This document shows, piece by piece, positions 29,019 through 36,359 of a stretch of 64,000 nt of DNA. Both the position numbers and the translations under genes were made by a program. Position 1 is the first letter of the stretch, and each line of letters begins with the position of its first letter. The notes beneath the pieces were generated by a model. The model was given only the letters and a program-made list of their open reading frames with translations, did not search any database and had not been told where the DNA came from. The DNA is from Streptomyces noursei ATCC 11455. Its GTDB lineage: Bacteria; Actinomycetota; Actinomycetes; Streptomycetales; Streptomycetaceae. The stretch is from NCBI RefSeq assembly GCF_001704275.1, contig NZ_CP011533.1, positions 4,340,001 to 4,404,000 of the forward strand. The letters run 5' to 3'.

Positions 29019-29104
29019 TTCGGACCAGCCCCTTTCGCCACCACACACCTGCGTGGGGGACACTTAATCACCAGACGTATGTGTTGATCATGGAGGAGCC
29101 ACCC

Positions 29105-29596
29105 GTGGAGTTCGACGTCACCATCGAGATCCCGAAGGGTTCGCGGAACAAGTACGAGGTGGACCACGAGACCGGTCGGATCCGCCTGGACCGTCGACTC
29201 TTCACCTCGACCAGCTACCCGGCCGACTACGGCTTCGTCGAGAACACCCTCGGCGAGGACGGCGACCCGCTGGACGCGCTGGTCATCCTGGACGAGCCGA
29301 CCTTCCCCGGTTGCCTGATCAAGTGCCGTGCCATCGGCATGTTCCGGATGACGGACGAGGCCGGCGGCGACGACAAGCTGCTGTGCGTGCCCGCCTCGGA
29401 CCCGCGCGTGGAGCACCTCCGCGACATCCACCACGTCTCGGAGTTCGACCGCCTGGAGATCCAGCACTTCTTCGAGGTCTACAAGGACCTGGAGCCCGGC
29501 AAGTCCGTCGAGGGCGCCAACTGGGTCGGCCGCACCGACGCCGAGGCCGAGATCGAGCGCTCGTACAAGCGCTTCGAGGCGCACGGCGGGCACTGA
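29105..29596 (+). CDS. ppa: Inorganic pyrophosphatase (family I)
   Basis: 163 residues. It hydrolyses pyrophosphate, pulling biosynthetic reactions forward. Typical family I sequence: [34 protein letters not shown], and the metal-site signature [11 protein letters not shown] with its acidic residues. GTG 29105 is chosen because GGAGGA at 29092-29097 is perfectly spaced, whereas the in-frame ATG 29090 overlaps that site. It is divergent from dacB and is the last core gene before the linaridin-like region. Confidence 0.97.
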   Translation: MEFDVTIEIPKGSRNKYEVDHETGRIRLDRRLFTSTSYPADYGFVENTLGEDGDPLDALVILDEPTFPGCLIKCRAIGMFRMTDEAGGDDKLLCVPASDPRVEHLRDIHHVSEFDRLEIQHFFEVYKDLEPGKSVEGANWVGRTDAEAEIERSYKRFEAHGGH

Positions 29597-29672
29597 CCCG
29601 ACCGGCGGAGCGGGTCCGGCGGCGGACGGGGTTCTCAGGGGCCCCGCACGCCCGTCGGCGCGCTCTGATTTT

Positions 29673-29716
29673 CGTACGCGAACGGGCGGCACCCATCTGG
29701 GGCCGCCCGTCGTACG
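29673..29716. terminator. Bidirectional terminator between ppa and the small secreted gene
   Basis: A 9-bp stem (29682-29690 with 29702-29710) extended, after a 3-nt left bulge, by a 6-bp CGTACG pairing (29673-29678 with 29711-29716). It lies between two convergent stops. Confidence 0.7.
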
Positions 29717-29753
29717 TGTCGCGGGGTCCGCGACCTGGTTCTCCTACCTTCCT

Positions 29754-30080
29754 CTACTTCTTGACGTAGAGGAACTGGAAGAGCATCCAGGTGTCGGTGA
29801 GCTTCACCATCTGCTCGTGGCAGACGTATTGCCGCCACTTCCCCGCGGCCACCCCCGCGTCCCCTTCCTTACGGCAGGAGGCGCTGTCGCCCAGGAACGA
29901 GCGCTCCAGGGTGTAGCCGGCCGGCGGGTTCCAGTCGCCCTGCGCCGCCGATGGCGCGACGGCCGCGGCGTCCGCCACGGTCGTCCGCGGCAGCGGCGCG
30001 GCCTGTGCGCCGACCTGAGCGGACACGGCGAGCATGGCGCCCGCCACCGCGACGCCCGCGGCCATGGTGATGCGCTTCAT
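29754..30080 (-). CDS. Small secreted protein, hypothetical
   Basis: 108 residues, family not recognised. A clear signal peptide (MKRITMAAGVAVAGAMLAVS, cleavage likely after AQA near residue 28). The mature part contains two Cys (SASCRKEGD and QYVCHEQM) that could form a disulfide, and an aromatic C-terminus (DTWMLFQFLYVKK). It lies between ppa and the linaridin-like cluster and ends in a shared terminator. It starts only ~190 bp downstream of the HTTM gene end on the same strand, so it may be read from the cluster transcript or independently. Confidence 0.75.
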   Translation of the reverse strand: MKRITMAAGVAVAGAMLAVSAQVGAQAAPLPRTTVADAAAVAPSAAQGDWNPPAGYTLERSFLGDSASCRKEGDAGVAAGKWRQYVCHEQMVKLTDTWMLFQFLYVKK

Positions 30081-30271
30081 GAGTGCGTCTCCCCTGAAAG
30101 TCGAGACCCCGTACGGGAGTTCATCCCGTCATCACGGGGATTTCCTCGGCCCGGTACATGGCACGCCGCCACGTCCCACCGGACCCGGAAGCAGTATTTT
30201 CGGCGGCACTGAATGGAACGTTGAATTTCAACTTCGCGAACGGCAAAGGGAGCCCATCGGGCAGGAATTCC

Positions 30272-31138
30272 TCAGGCGCGGGCCCCGACAGGGGCGGACG
30301 TCACGGCCGCCACGGTCCTCCCCGTCAGCTCCGCACGCTTCTCGTTCTGGGCGAAGACGTAGAGGAGCGCCGGGTGCGTGGCACCGAAGGCCAGCACGAA
30401 GCGGTTGAGGCCCATGAACTGCCCGATTCCCAGGTGGAACAGCGTCATCGAGCCGAGAAACGCCTTCGCCGCGGGCTTCGGCAGCACGAAGACGAGCGGG
30501 AAGGACACCTCTGCGGCGACCGTCCCCCAGGTGATGAGCTTGCCCACCATCGGATACTTGTGGACGAGCCGGTAGATGCGCTGGTCACCGTAGTTGTGCG
30601 TACGGATGACGCCGCTGAACGCCTCGCCGCTGAGCCACACCGGGGAGACGAGCTTGACCACGCCGGACGCGACATAGGAGATGGTCGTCTCCAGAGCCAG
30701 TGCGCGCATGGCCACGTCGCGGGCCTTCTCGCCGTCCTTGAAGGTGCCGGTCGAGGCGAGGACGACGTTGATCACCTGTTGGAGCTGGTCGGCGCCGTCC
30801 CCACCGAAGGGGGAGCGCAACCGTCCGGCCGCGCCGGTGACCGCCAGCACGGCGCTGCCCGCCGTGCGCACCGCGCGCTTGTGGCCCCAGATCAGCGTGG
30901 CGGCGGAAGCACCCGCCTGCACCCCGTACAGCGCGACCGCCGCCTTCTTGGATTCGAGGGCACGAGTCAGCCGGGGAAAACGCTTGGCGAACTTGGGGCG
31001 CATGTTCGCCACCTGGCCGCTCAGCATTTCGCCTTCTTCGAACTTGCGCGTCTGGCTCAGCATTTCCAGTGCGGAGACCAGCGTACCCAGCGAAGCCACT
31101 CGGCGTGCCGTGACCTCGGGCGGAGCGCTGAGGAACAT
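30272..31138 (-). CDS. HTTM/SdpB-like multi-spanning membrane protein of the linaridin-like cluster
   Basis: 288 residues, last gene of the RiPP cluster. The C-terminal two thirds have several membrane helices with the pattern of HTTM (VKGC/SdpB-like) proteins: ALETTISYVASGVVKLVSPVW, then GEAFSGVIRTHNYGDQRIY, an AEVSFPLVFVLP helix and LFHLGIGQFMGLNRFVLAFGATHP. HTTM proteins of Sdp-type systems mature a secreted peptide toxin in the membrane, a role that would fit here but is inferred. The first ~90 residues are amphipathic. ATG 31138 follows the 145-bp hairpin-bearing gap after the precursor gene. Confidence 0.75.
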   Translation of the reverse strand: MFLSAPPEVTARRVASLGTLVSALEMLSQTRKFEEGEMLSGQVANMRPKFAKRFPRLTRALESKKAAVALYGVQAGASAATLIWGHKRAVRTAGSAVLAVTGAAGRLRSPFGGDGADQLQQVINVVLASTGTFKDGEKARDVAMRALALETTISYVASGVVKLVSPVWLSGEAFSGVIRTHNYGDQRIYRLVHKYPMVGKLITWGTVAAEVSFPLVFVLPKPAAKAFLGSMTLFHLGIGQFMGLNRFVLAFGATHPALLYVFAQNEKRAELTGRTVAAVTSAPVGARA

Positions 31139-31186
31139 GGTTGGGTGCTCCCGATGATGTGATGCGAGTACGGTGGATATGGAAAA

Positions 31187-31225
31187 CGGCGGCACGGTAT
31201 GCGTATCGGGCGTACCGTGCCGCCG
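31187..31225 (-). terminator. Intercistronic hairpin downstream of the precursor gene
   Basis: A 13-bp perfect stem (31187-31199 with 31213-31225) extended by a wobble and two further pairs, with a 7-nt loop. It lies between the precursor stop (31283) and the HTTM start (31138). A hairpin just after the precursor that lowers read-through into processing genes is a common RiPP operon layout. Confidence 0.75.
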
Positions 31226-31282
31226 CGTCCTTCATCGGACGGGGCTAACGATGCCGGTCGGCATCGACTGCCGGCCGACGGT

Positions 31283-31465
31283 TCAGCGCTGGATGTCCTT
31301 GGTGACCTCGTGCAGCGCGTACGCGGTCGCGGAGGTCACCGCGACGCCCTCGGGGGTCGCGAGGGTGGCCAGCGGGGTGAGCATGGTCGGGGTCGCGTCG
31401 TTGCCGATGCGGCCCGGCTCCACGTCGACCAGCTCGGTGTTGGCGAAATCAGCAACAATGGACAT
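31283..31465 (-). CDS. Linaridin-like RiPP precursor peptide, Cys-free
   Basis: 60 residues. The leader (1-23) has DFANTELVDVEP, matching the DFANT segment I recall from the cypemycin precursor leader. The presumed core starts at A24 (ATPTMLTPLATLATPEG) after GND, like the ATPATPTV start of cypemycin. From residue 24 there are eight Thr and one Ser, all dehydration candidates, and no Cys anywhere, so no aminovinyl-cysteine ring is possible. AGAGGAA precedes the ATG. It is flanked by hairpins on both sides. Identification rests on leader, core and context; no search was run. Confidence 0.8.
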   Translation of the reverse strand: MSIVADFANTELVDVEPGRIGNDATPTMLTPLATLATPEGVAVTSATAYALHEVTKDIQR

Positions 31466-31521
31466 TGTTTCCTCTTTCTCTCAGGATTCAGCGAGTTCTC
31501 CAGCCGTTCGGCGGGAGGGCG

Positions 31522-31557
31522 CGGACTCACGCGGCACAGGAGTGCCGAGTGAGCTCG
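31522..31557 (-). terminator. Hairpin upstream of the precursor gene
   Basis: A stem of about 16 pairs with two mismatches (31522-31537 with 31542-31557) and an AGGA loop. It lies between the upstream membrane-protein gene (stop 31589) and the precursor (start 31465). It could terminate the upstream transcript or act as a 5-prime stabiliser of the precursor mRNA. Confidence 0.6.
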
Positions 31558-31588
31558 CAGCTTCCAGTCGAGAGGGTCGATCGGCTCG

Positions 31589-32173
31589 CTATGCGGTTGC
31601 CAGAGACGGAGCCATGGCAGGGGTGACGTCTCCCTCCAGTGGGAATTCCATGGAGACGAAGACGGGGTCGATGTGCCGGTCCTCCGGGCTGGTGGGGTAC
31701 GAATGCAGCAGCATGAACTGGCTGTGCGAGGCCCCATCGGTGTGCGGCAGGTGGAGCTGGATGTAGCGGGCCAGCAGCCGGTATCCGGACGCCGTGGTCA
31801 CGGGGAGCACTGCCGCTCCGAAGGCGACCGCCTGGGCGAGGACGTGCTGGCTCGCGTCGAACAGGGCCTTCGGCGACCGGTTCCGTGCGTTCCACGCCAG
31901 TGCGTACCACGGCCGGTCGCGGGTGATCGGGATCTCCGTCCACTCGCCGGGCTTGCCGTCCGTGATGTCGCGGTAGAGAAGGTGGTTGTCCTTCGTTCCC
32001 GGGTTCGGCCCGAAGAAGCGCCAGTTCGGGGTCGGTATCCGCAGCTTCCCGCGGCTCAGGAGACCGTCGAAGCGCTGCTCGGGAATCTGCGCCACGGCAG
32101 TCGCGGCCAGCCAGCCGGCGAGTGCCGCCGTGACAGCGGCCGTCTTCACGCGTTCCGTGTTCACGCTCACCAT
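31589..32173 (-). CDS. SdpA/DUF5819-like membrane-anchored protein of the linaridin-like cluster
   Basis: About 194 residues. A single N-terminal helix (VKTAAVTAALAGWLAATAVA) anchors a domain containing TPNWRFFGPNPGTKDNHLLYRD. This W-x-FF-x-P-N-P signature is the hallmark of SdpA and DUF5819 proteins, which work with SdpB/HTTM partners to mature a peptide in Bacillus-type Sdp systems. A matching HTTM protein lies two genes downstream. The ATG overlaps the upstream hydrolase stop by 1 nt (TGATG); GTG 32170 is an alternative start. The link to linaridin maturation is inferred from position only. Confidence 0.7.
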   Translation of the reverse strand: MVSVNTERVKTAAVTAALAGWLAATAVAQIPEQRFDGLLSRGKLRIPTPNWRFFGPNPGTKDNHLLYRDITDGKPGEWTEIPITRDRPWYALAWNARNRSPKALFDASQHVLAQAVAFGAAVLPVTTASGYRLLARYIQLHLPHTDGASHSQFMLLHSYPTSPEDRHIDPVFVSMEFPLEGDVTPAMAPSLATA

Positions 32174-33192
32174 CACCTCGGTTCCCTTTCCCGCTCCGCG
32201 ACGCCCTCGGCGTCCTGGCGACTCTTGGTGGAGGGCTGCCACGACTCTCCGAGCCGCTCGGAGGGCGGTTCGCCGACGATCAGCTCCGTCACCTCTTCGG
32301 CGTGCTGCTGCACGGCGAGCAGCGACTCGTGATCGGAGCCGTCGACGAAGTGGTGCCTGGCCCGGTCCGAGATGACCGCCAGCCTGGCCTGGATCCCGTG
32401 GTGTCGGGCGTTGTCACCGGCGTTGTTCTCCGCCGTGACGACGGTCAACGGGCAGTCCAGGTCGGCCAGTTCCGGATAGGTCATCGCGTCCCGGTACTCC
32501 CGGTAGGACGTGGCCCACGTACGGGGCGTCGCCAGGAACGCCGTGTAGCTCCGGTTGATCTCCGGGCGGTACTGCTTGTTCACGTTCATCGCGGGACGGA
32601 AGACCGAGAGGCCCGTCGCCGCGAACGCCTGCTCCATCACCATCGACTGGTGCGACCACCGGTCGACATCGGTACGACGGGAGTGGCGCAGACTGACCAC
32701 TTCGGTGGCGTCGATCATGACGACGTGGGTCACGCCCTTCGTCGCGTCCGGATGCAGCGACGCATAGGCCGCGACGAGGTATCCGCCCAGGGAGTGGCCC
32801 GCCAGCACGAGCGGAAGGCCGCCGGCGTACGTGTCGCGCAGCTCCTGCAGCAGTTCGAAGTGCGGCTCCAGGCCGTATTTCGTGTCCGGCGTGCTGAGCC
32901 CGTACCCGGGACGGTTGAACCGCACGTACCCCACGTCCGCGGGAAGTGCGCCGCAGACCCAGTCCCAGTATTCGTGCGGCGTACCCAGCCCGTTTTCGAG
33001 CAGGACGACGCGCCGGGCCTGAGAAGGAATACTGACGTCGACCTCTACGAGGCTGCCGTCGGGCCGCTCGTGCATCATGTAGCGACGTGCACGTTCACGT
33101 TTGCCCGCGTATCGCGTTACTGCACCGGTCAGAAGGCTTGCGCCGGCGAGTCCAGCAATGCCGACGGCAAACTGGCGCTCCAAAGACGCCAC
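32173..33192 (-). CDS. Membrane-anchored alpha/beta hydrolase of the linaridin-like cluster (LinH/CypH-like)
   Basis: 339 residues. One N-terminal helix (FAVGIAGLAGASLLTGAVTR), then an alpha/beta hydrolase domain: VVLLENGLGTPHEYWDWV (oxyanion region), nucleophile elbow LAGHSLGGYLVAAY, and a His near HHFVDGSDHESLLA. A membrane-attached hydrolase of this layout (LinH) is recalled as common to linaridin clusters; its exact role is unsettled. GTG 33192 has GGAGGG just upstream, while a TTG/ATG reading from 33240 would add unconserved residues. It is coupled to the SdpA-like gene downstream. Confidence 0.8.
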   Translation of the reverse strand: MASLERQFAVGIAGLAGASLLTGAVTRYAGKRERARRYMMHERPDGSLVEVDVSIPSQARRVVLLENGLGTPHEYWDWVCGALPADVGYVRFNRPGYGLSTPDTKYGLEPHFELLQELRDTYAGGLPLVLAGHSLGGYLVAAYASLHPDATKGVTHVVMIDATEVVSLRHSRRTDVDRWSHQSMVMEQAFAATGLSVFRPAMNVNKQYRPEINRSYTAFLATPRTWATSYREYRDAMTYPELADLDCPLTVVTAENNAGDNARHHGIQARLAVISDRARHHFVDGSDHESLLAVQQHAEEVTELIVGEPPSERLGESWQPSTKSRQDAEGVAEREREPR

Positions 33193-33264
33193 ATTCCCTC
33201 CCCCGTGGTTTGAAGTGGCTGTTGGCCGAAAAGCTAACACGTGCTGCCGGGCTAAAATAATGAG

Positions 33265-33612
33265 TTAGTTGACTCTCGGGCCCGGGTGAACCTTGCCGCG
33301 ACGCACCGGCGGACGGACTGCCGCACCCCGGGAATACTTCCGGAGTTCTATGTACAGCTCGCCTATGGTGGCCTTAAGGGTGGCGTTTTCCTGGGTCAGT
33401 TCGGCCATCAGGGATTCGGTCTCGGCGTCCCTGCCGCCCTCACCGGCGAGACCGTTACGGCCTCCCTCAATAAACTGGCGGCGCCAGTTCGATACCGACT
33501 GTTCGGAGACTCCGACTTCCCGTGCGGCCTCGGCCGCGGTCAGTTCACCGGTCACCACTCTCAGTACAAGAGCGAACTTCTGATCCGTCGGCAGTATCGG
33601 CGGACGTCCCAT
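33265..33612 (-). CDS. Stand-alone transposase-type (IS3 OrfA-like) HTH protein inside the cluster
   Basis: 115 residues. The first ~60 form an HTH_Tnp_1-like domain: FALVLRVVTGELTAAEAAREVGVSEQSVSNWRRQFIEGG. A short leucine-zipper-like coil follows (LMAELTQENATLKATIGELYIELRK), as in IS3-family OrfA proteins. No OrfB integrase gene, inverted repeats or target duplication are visible, so this is not a complete insertion sequence. It sits on the cluster strand, 42 bp after the methyltransferase and 72 bp before the hydrolase, with a GGGGGG site before ATG 33612. It may be a remnant or a captured DNA-binding regulator. Confidence 0.8.
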   Translation of the reverse strand: MGRPPILPTDQKFALVLRVVTGELTAAEAAREVGVSEQSVSNWRRQFIEGGRNGLAGEGGRDAETESLMAELTQENATLKATIGELYIELRKYSRGAAVRPPVRRGKVHPGPRVN

Positions 33613-33654
33613 GTGTGGCCCCCTTCTGAAATCCGCGCTGGGCTGTGTGTGCCT

Positions 33655-34413
33655 TCAGGGTTTGATGTAGCAACACATGAAAAGGGGCGCCTGTTCGCTG
33701 TAAGGGGTGCCGTCCCATCGGGACATGTGGGCCTCGGGCTCCAGCCCGGCCGCGCGGGCGTAGCCGTCGACGTCCTCCGGCGTGGTCAGCCGGGTGAGTT
33801 CGTTACCCACCCTGGTGGTGCCGTCGGCCTGGTACAGGATGTGCGAGCAGTGCCACAGGCCGCCGTCGAGCAGGGTGGAGTGGGTCTGCACGCCCGTCCC
33901 CGGCTCCGGGTAGGGGACGAAGTAGGTGGTGCGGGCCCGGCCCTCGTGAAGTTCCAGGATCGCCGGCTTGTTGTGCGTCTCGATCACCAGCCGGCCGCCG
34001 GGGACCAGCAGGTCGGCGGCGCGCTGAACGGCCCGCCGCTGGTCCTCGGGAGTGGTCAGGCACGACAGGGTCGCGCACACGCAGTACACCAGCCCGTACC
34101 GGGATTCCGAGGTGTAGGTGCGGATGTCCCCGTGCTCCGGCGTGACGTCGCCGCCGTCCTTCAGCTTGACGCGCAGGGCGTCGAGCATCTCCGGCGAGGA
34201 GTCCACGCCGGTCACATGGCCCACGTGCCGGGAGAGCGGGATGGCGATCCGCCCGGTGCCGACACCGAATTCGAGAGTCCCCGCCTCGGGAGCGGGATGG
34301 CAGGCCAGCAGCCCCTCCACCGCCTCGGCGGCAATCCTGTCGTCCGGTATCAGCCTGTCGTACCAGCCCTCGAACTGCCGGCCATAGCCGATGTCTTCAA
34401 CCCCGTTAGTCAC
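33655..34413 (-). CDS. Class I SAM methyltransferase of the linaridin-like cluster (LinM/CypM-like)
   Basis: 252 residues. The SAM-binding motif I is TLEFGVGTGRIAIPLS, followed by VTGVDSSPEMLDALR (motif II acid) and LVYCVCATLSCLTTPEDQ. Cypemycin CypM adds two methyl groups to the peptide N-terminus, and this enzyme is placed and sized for the same reaction on the A24 amino end of the mature peptide, an inference. GTG 34413 has GAGGGGG about 10 nt upstream. It is separated from the oxidoreductase gene by ~460 bp. Confidence 0.82.
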   Translation of the reverse strand: MTNGVEDIGYGRQFEGWYDRLIPDDRIAAEAVEGLLACHPAPEAGTLEFGVGTGRIAIPLSRHVGHVTGVDSSPEMLDALRVKLKDGGDVTPEHGDIRTYTSESRYGLVYCVCATLSCLTTPEDQRRAVQRAADLLVPGGRLVIETHNKPAILELHEGRARTTYFVPYPEPGTGVQTHSTLLDGGLWHCSHILYQADGTTRVGNELTRLTTPEDVDGYARAAGLEPEAHMSRWDGTPYSEQAPLFMCCYIKP

Positions 34414-34874
34414 CGAACCCCCTCATTTTGTCCCCACATTCGATCCCTAGGGAACGCCATGAAGCCGAAAGCCGGAGCGAGGAAGGACGTCACAGGCCAA
34501 CACAACTGCACAGTGGAACTGCAGTCGTTGCGCATGGTTGGTCAGACCAGCACGCCTGTCGATCCAGTGGTAACGCCTCAACGAAGTGTGGGGAACTTCA
34601 GGTTATGTCGTGTGAGTCCATCATATACACCGGGATGAGCGCCAGTGAATATGTGTGATACCACAAGGAAGTGAACCTTCCGGCATGTGCGATTGCCGCC
34701 CCGACGCGCATCCGGATTGGCCCGCGTCACGGCTTCGGCGCAGGCCAACGCACCTGGCCTGAACCGGCGTTCCGTACGGCCTTCATCTTGCCTCGGCCGG
34801 CCCCGCCGCGCACCGCTTCGGAACATCCGAAGAGTCGGGTACGGATTGCCGACGAACAGAAAGTTGTCGCTACT
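34414..34874. other. 461-bp non-coding gap inside the linaridin-like cluster
   Basis: No convincing gene was found on either strand; the short open frames lack family resemblance and ribosome binding sites. The middle (about 34560-34680) is visibly richer in A and T than its surroundings and probably holds the promoter for the methyltransferase unit. No clear terminator stem was found for the oxidoreductase gene end. Confidence 0.5.
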
Positions 34875-36359
34875 TTAACGAGTGTGGGCACTCACCAATG
34901 GCACCGCATCCGGGCCCAGGTCGGGTACGTCGCATATCCCGAAACGATGGCGCAATGCCGAAACAGCCGCTAGATAACCGGACATGCCGTGCACGCTGGG
35001 CCCCGGAGGGGTGGCCGAGGAACAGAGGAAGACGCCGGGCAGCGGGGTGCGGTAGGGGTCGATGCGGGGGACGGGCCGCGCGAGGCTCTGGTACAGCGTC
35101 ATCGCGCCCGAACCGATGTCGCCGCCCACGTAGTTGGGGTTGTACGTCTCGTACGCGGCGGCGGGCACCGAGCGGTGGGCGAGGACCGTGTCCCCGAACC
35201 CCGGGGCGTAGCGCTCGATGCGGGCGCGCACCAACTCGTGGGGATCGGTGGGATCCCCGTTCGGCACGTGCGCGTACGCCCACACGGGGCGCTTCCCGGG
35301 CAGCGCGCGCCCCGGATCGGCCACCGCGGGGTCCACGAGGAGGACGAACGGCTCCCGGGTCCGCACCCGGCGCGCGTTCTTCGTCTCCTGGCGGACCATC
35401 TCGGCGTGGGTACCGCCCAGATGGACCGTCCCGGCGCGGCCCACGGCGGGATCGGACCAGGGGATCGGCTCGGAGACCAGGAAGTCGACCTTGGCCGCGC
35501 CCGGACCGTAGCGGAAGCGCGCGAGGCCGCGCGCGTAGGAGCGGGGCAGCCGGTCGCCCGCGAGGGCCAGGAAGCCCTTGGGGCTGGTGTCAAGCAACAC
35601 CGCCCGCGCGCCGCGGAGTTCCGCCAGGTCCGTCACCGGGTGACCGGTGTGGAAGACGCCACCGTGCGCGGTGATGTCCCGGGCCATCGCCTCCGCGATC
35701 CGGCCGCTGCCCCCGCGCGGCAGCGGCCACCCCGTCCCGTGCGCGAGGTGGCCCAGCAGCATGGCCACCGCGCCGCCCGCGAAACTGGGCAGCTTGCCGA
35801 CCGCGTGCGCGGCGACGCCGGTGAGCAGGGCCGCCGCCTCCTCGCCCTGGAAGGACGCCGCGCCGAGCCGGGTGCCGTGGACCGCCACCCGGCCGGCCAG
35901 CAGCAGGGCGGCGGCGGGGTCCCGCGGCAGGCTGCGCTGCCCGGAGAGGATCAGGTCGACGACGGCCTCGCTGTGCTCCAGCAGCGGGGCCATCAGCCGG
36001 CGCCAGCGCGGGCCGTCGGGGCCCAGGTGCGCGCAGGTGTCCGCCAGCGAGCGGTACGCCAGGGCGGCGCGGCCCCCGTCCAGCGGATGGGCGTAGCTGA
36101 TCTCGGGGTGCAGCAGCTCGACCCCGCGGGCCGCCAGGTCGAACGCCCGGAAGAACGGGGAGGCGGCGGCCATCGGATGGACGGCGGAGCAGATGTCGTG
36201 CACGACGTCGGTGTCGAAGAGCGACGTGGTGCGCAGCCCGCCGCCGATGGCCCCGGCCGCTTCGTGGAGCTCGACCCTCAGGCCGGCCCGGGCCAGGACC
36301 ACGCCGGCCGCCAGGCCGTTGGGGCCGGTGCCGACGATCGCCACATCGGTGCTGTTCAC
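34875..36359 (-). CDS. FAD-dependent oxidoreductase, phytoene desaturase-like, of the linaridin-like cluster
   Basis: 494 residues. The N-terminus is a perfect FAD-binding Rossmann motif (VAIVGTGPNGLAAGVVLARAGLRVELHE), followed by an amine-oxidase/phytoene-dehydrogenase-type body and the C-terminal LPGVFLCSSATPPGPSVHGMSGYLAA, the second FAD contact. Linaridin clusters without decarboxylases, such as that of legonaridin, are recalled to encode an oxidoreductase of this kind (LinE), but its reaction is not established. The GTG start overlaps the transporter stop by 4 bp (GTGA), with AGGAG upstream, so the two are coupled. Confidence 0.82.
   Translation of the reverse strand: MNSTDVAIVGTGPNGLAAGVVLARAGLRVELHEAAGAIGGGLRTTSLFDTDVVHDICSAVHPMAAASPFFRAFDLAARGVELLHPEISYAHPLDGGRAALAYRSLADTCAHLGPDGPRWRRLMAPLLEHSEAVVDLILSGQRSLPRDPAAALLLAGRVAVHGTRLGAASFQGEEAAALLTGVAAHAVGKLPSFAGGAVAMLLGHLAHGTGWPLPRGGSGRIAEAMARDITAHGGVFHTGHPVTDLAELRGARAVLLDTSPKGFLALAGDRLPRSYARGLARFRYGPGAAKVDFLVSEPIPWSDPAVGRAGTVHLGGTHAEMVRQETKNARRVRTREPFVLLVDPAVADPGRALPGKRPVWAYAHVPNGDPTDPHELVRARIERYAPGFGDTVLAHRSVPAAAYETYNPNYVGGDIGSGAMTLYQSLARPVPRIDPYRTPLPGVFLCSSATPPGPSVHGMSGYLAAVSALRHRFGICDVPDLGPDAVPLVSAHTR

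Noticed and set aside
26454..29087. An 877-residue plus-strand open frame
   Set aside because: Antisense to the zinc metalloprotease and dacB genes; low-complexity composition and no motif.
31283..31465. Lanthipeptide, lasso peptide or thiopeptide precursor
   Set aside because: No Cys for lanthionine or thiazole rings, and no LanB/C/M/KC, lasso B/C or cyclodehydratase gene nearby; the DFANT leader and TP-rich core fit linaridins better.
33265..33612. A complete IS3-family insertion sequence
   Set aside because: Only an OrfA-like protein is present; no OrfB, terminal inverted repeats or target duplication were found.
34578..34826. Possible 82-residue gene in the gap between the oxidoreductase and methyltransferase
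   Set aside because: No ribosome binding site and basic random-looking composition; more likely promoter DNA.
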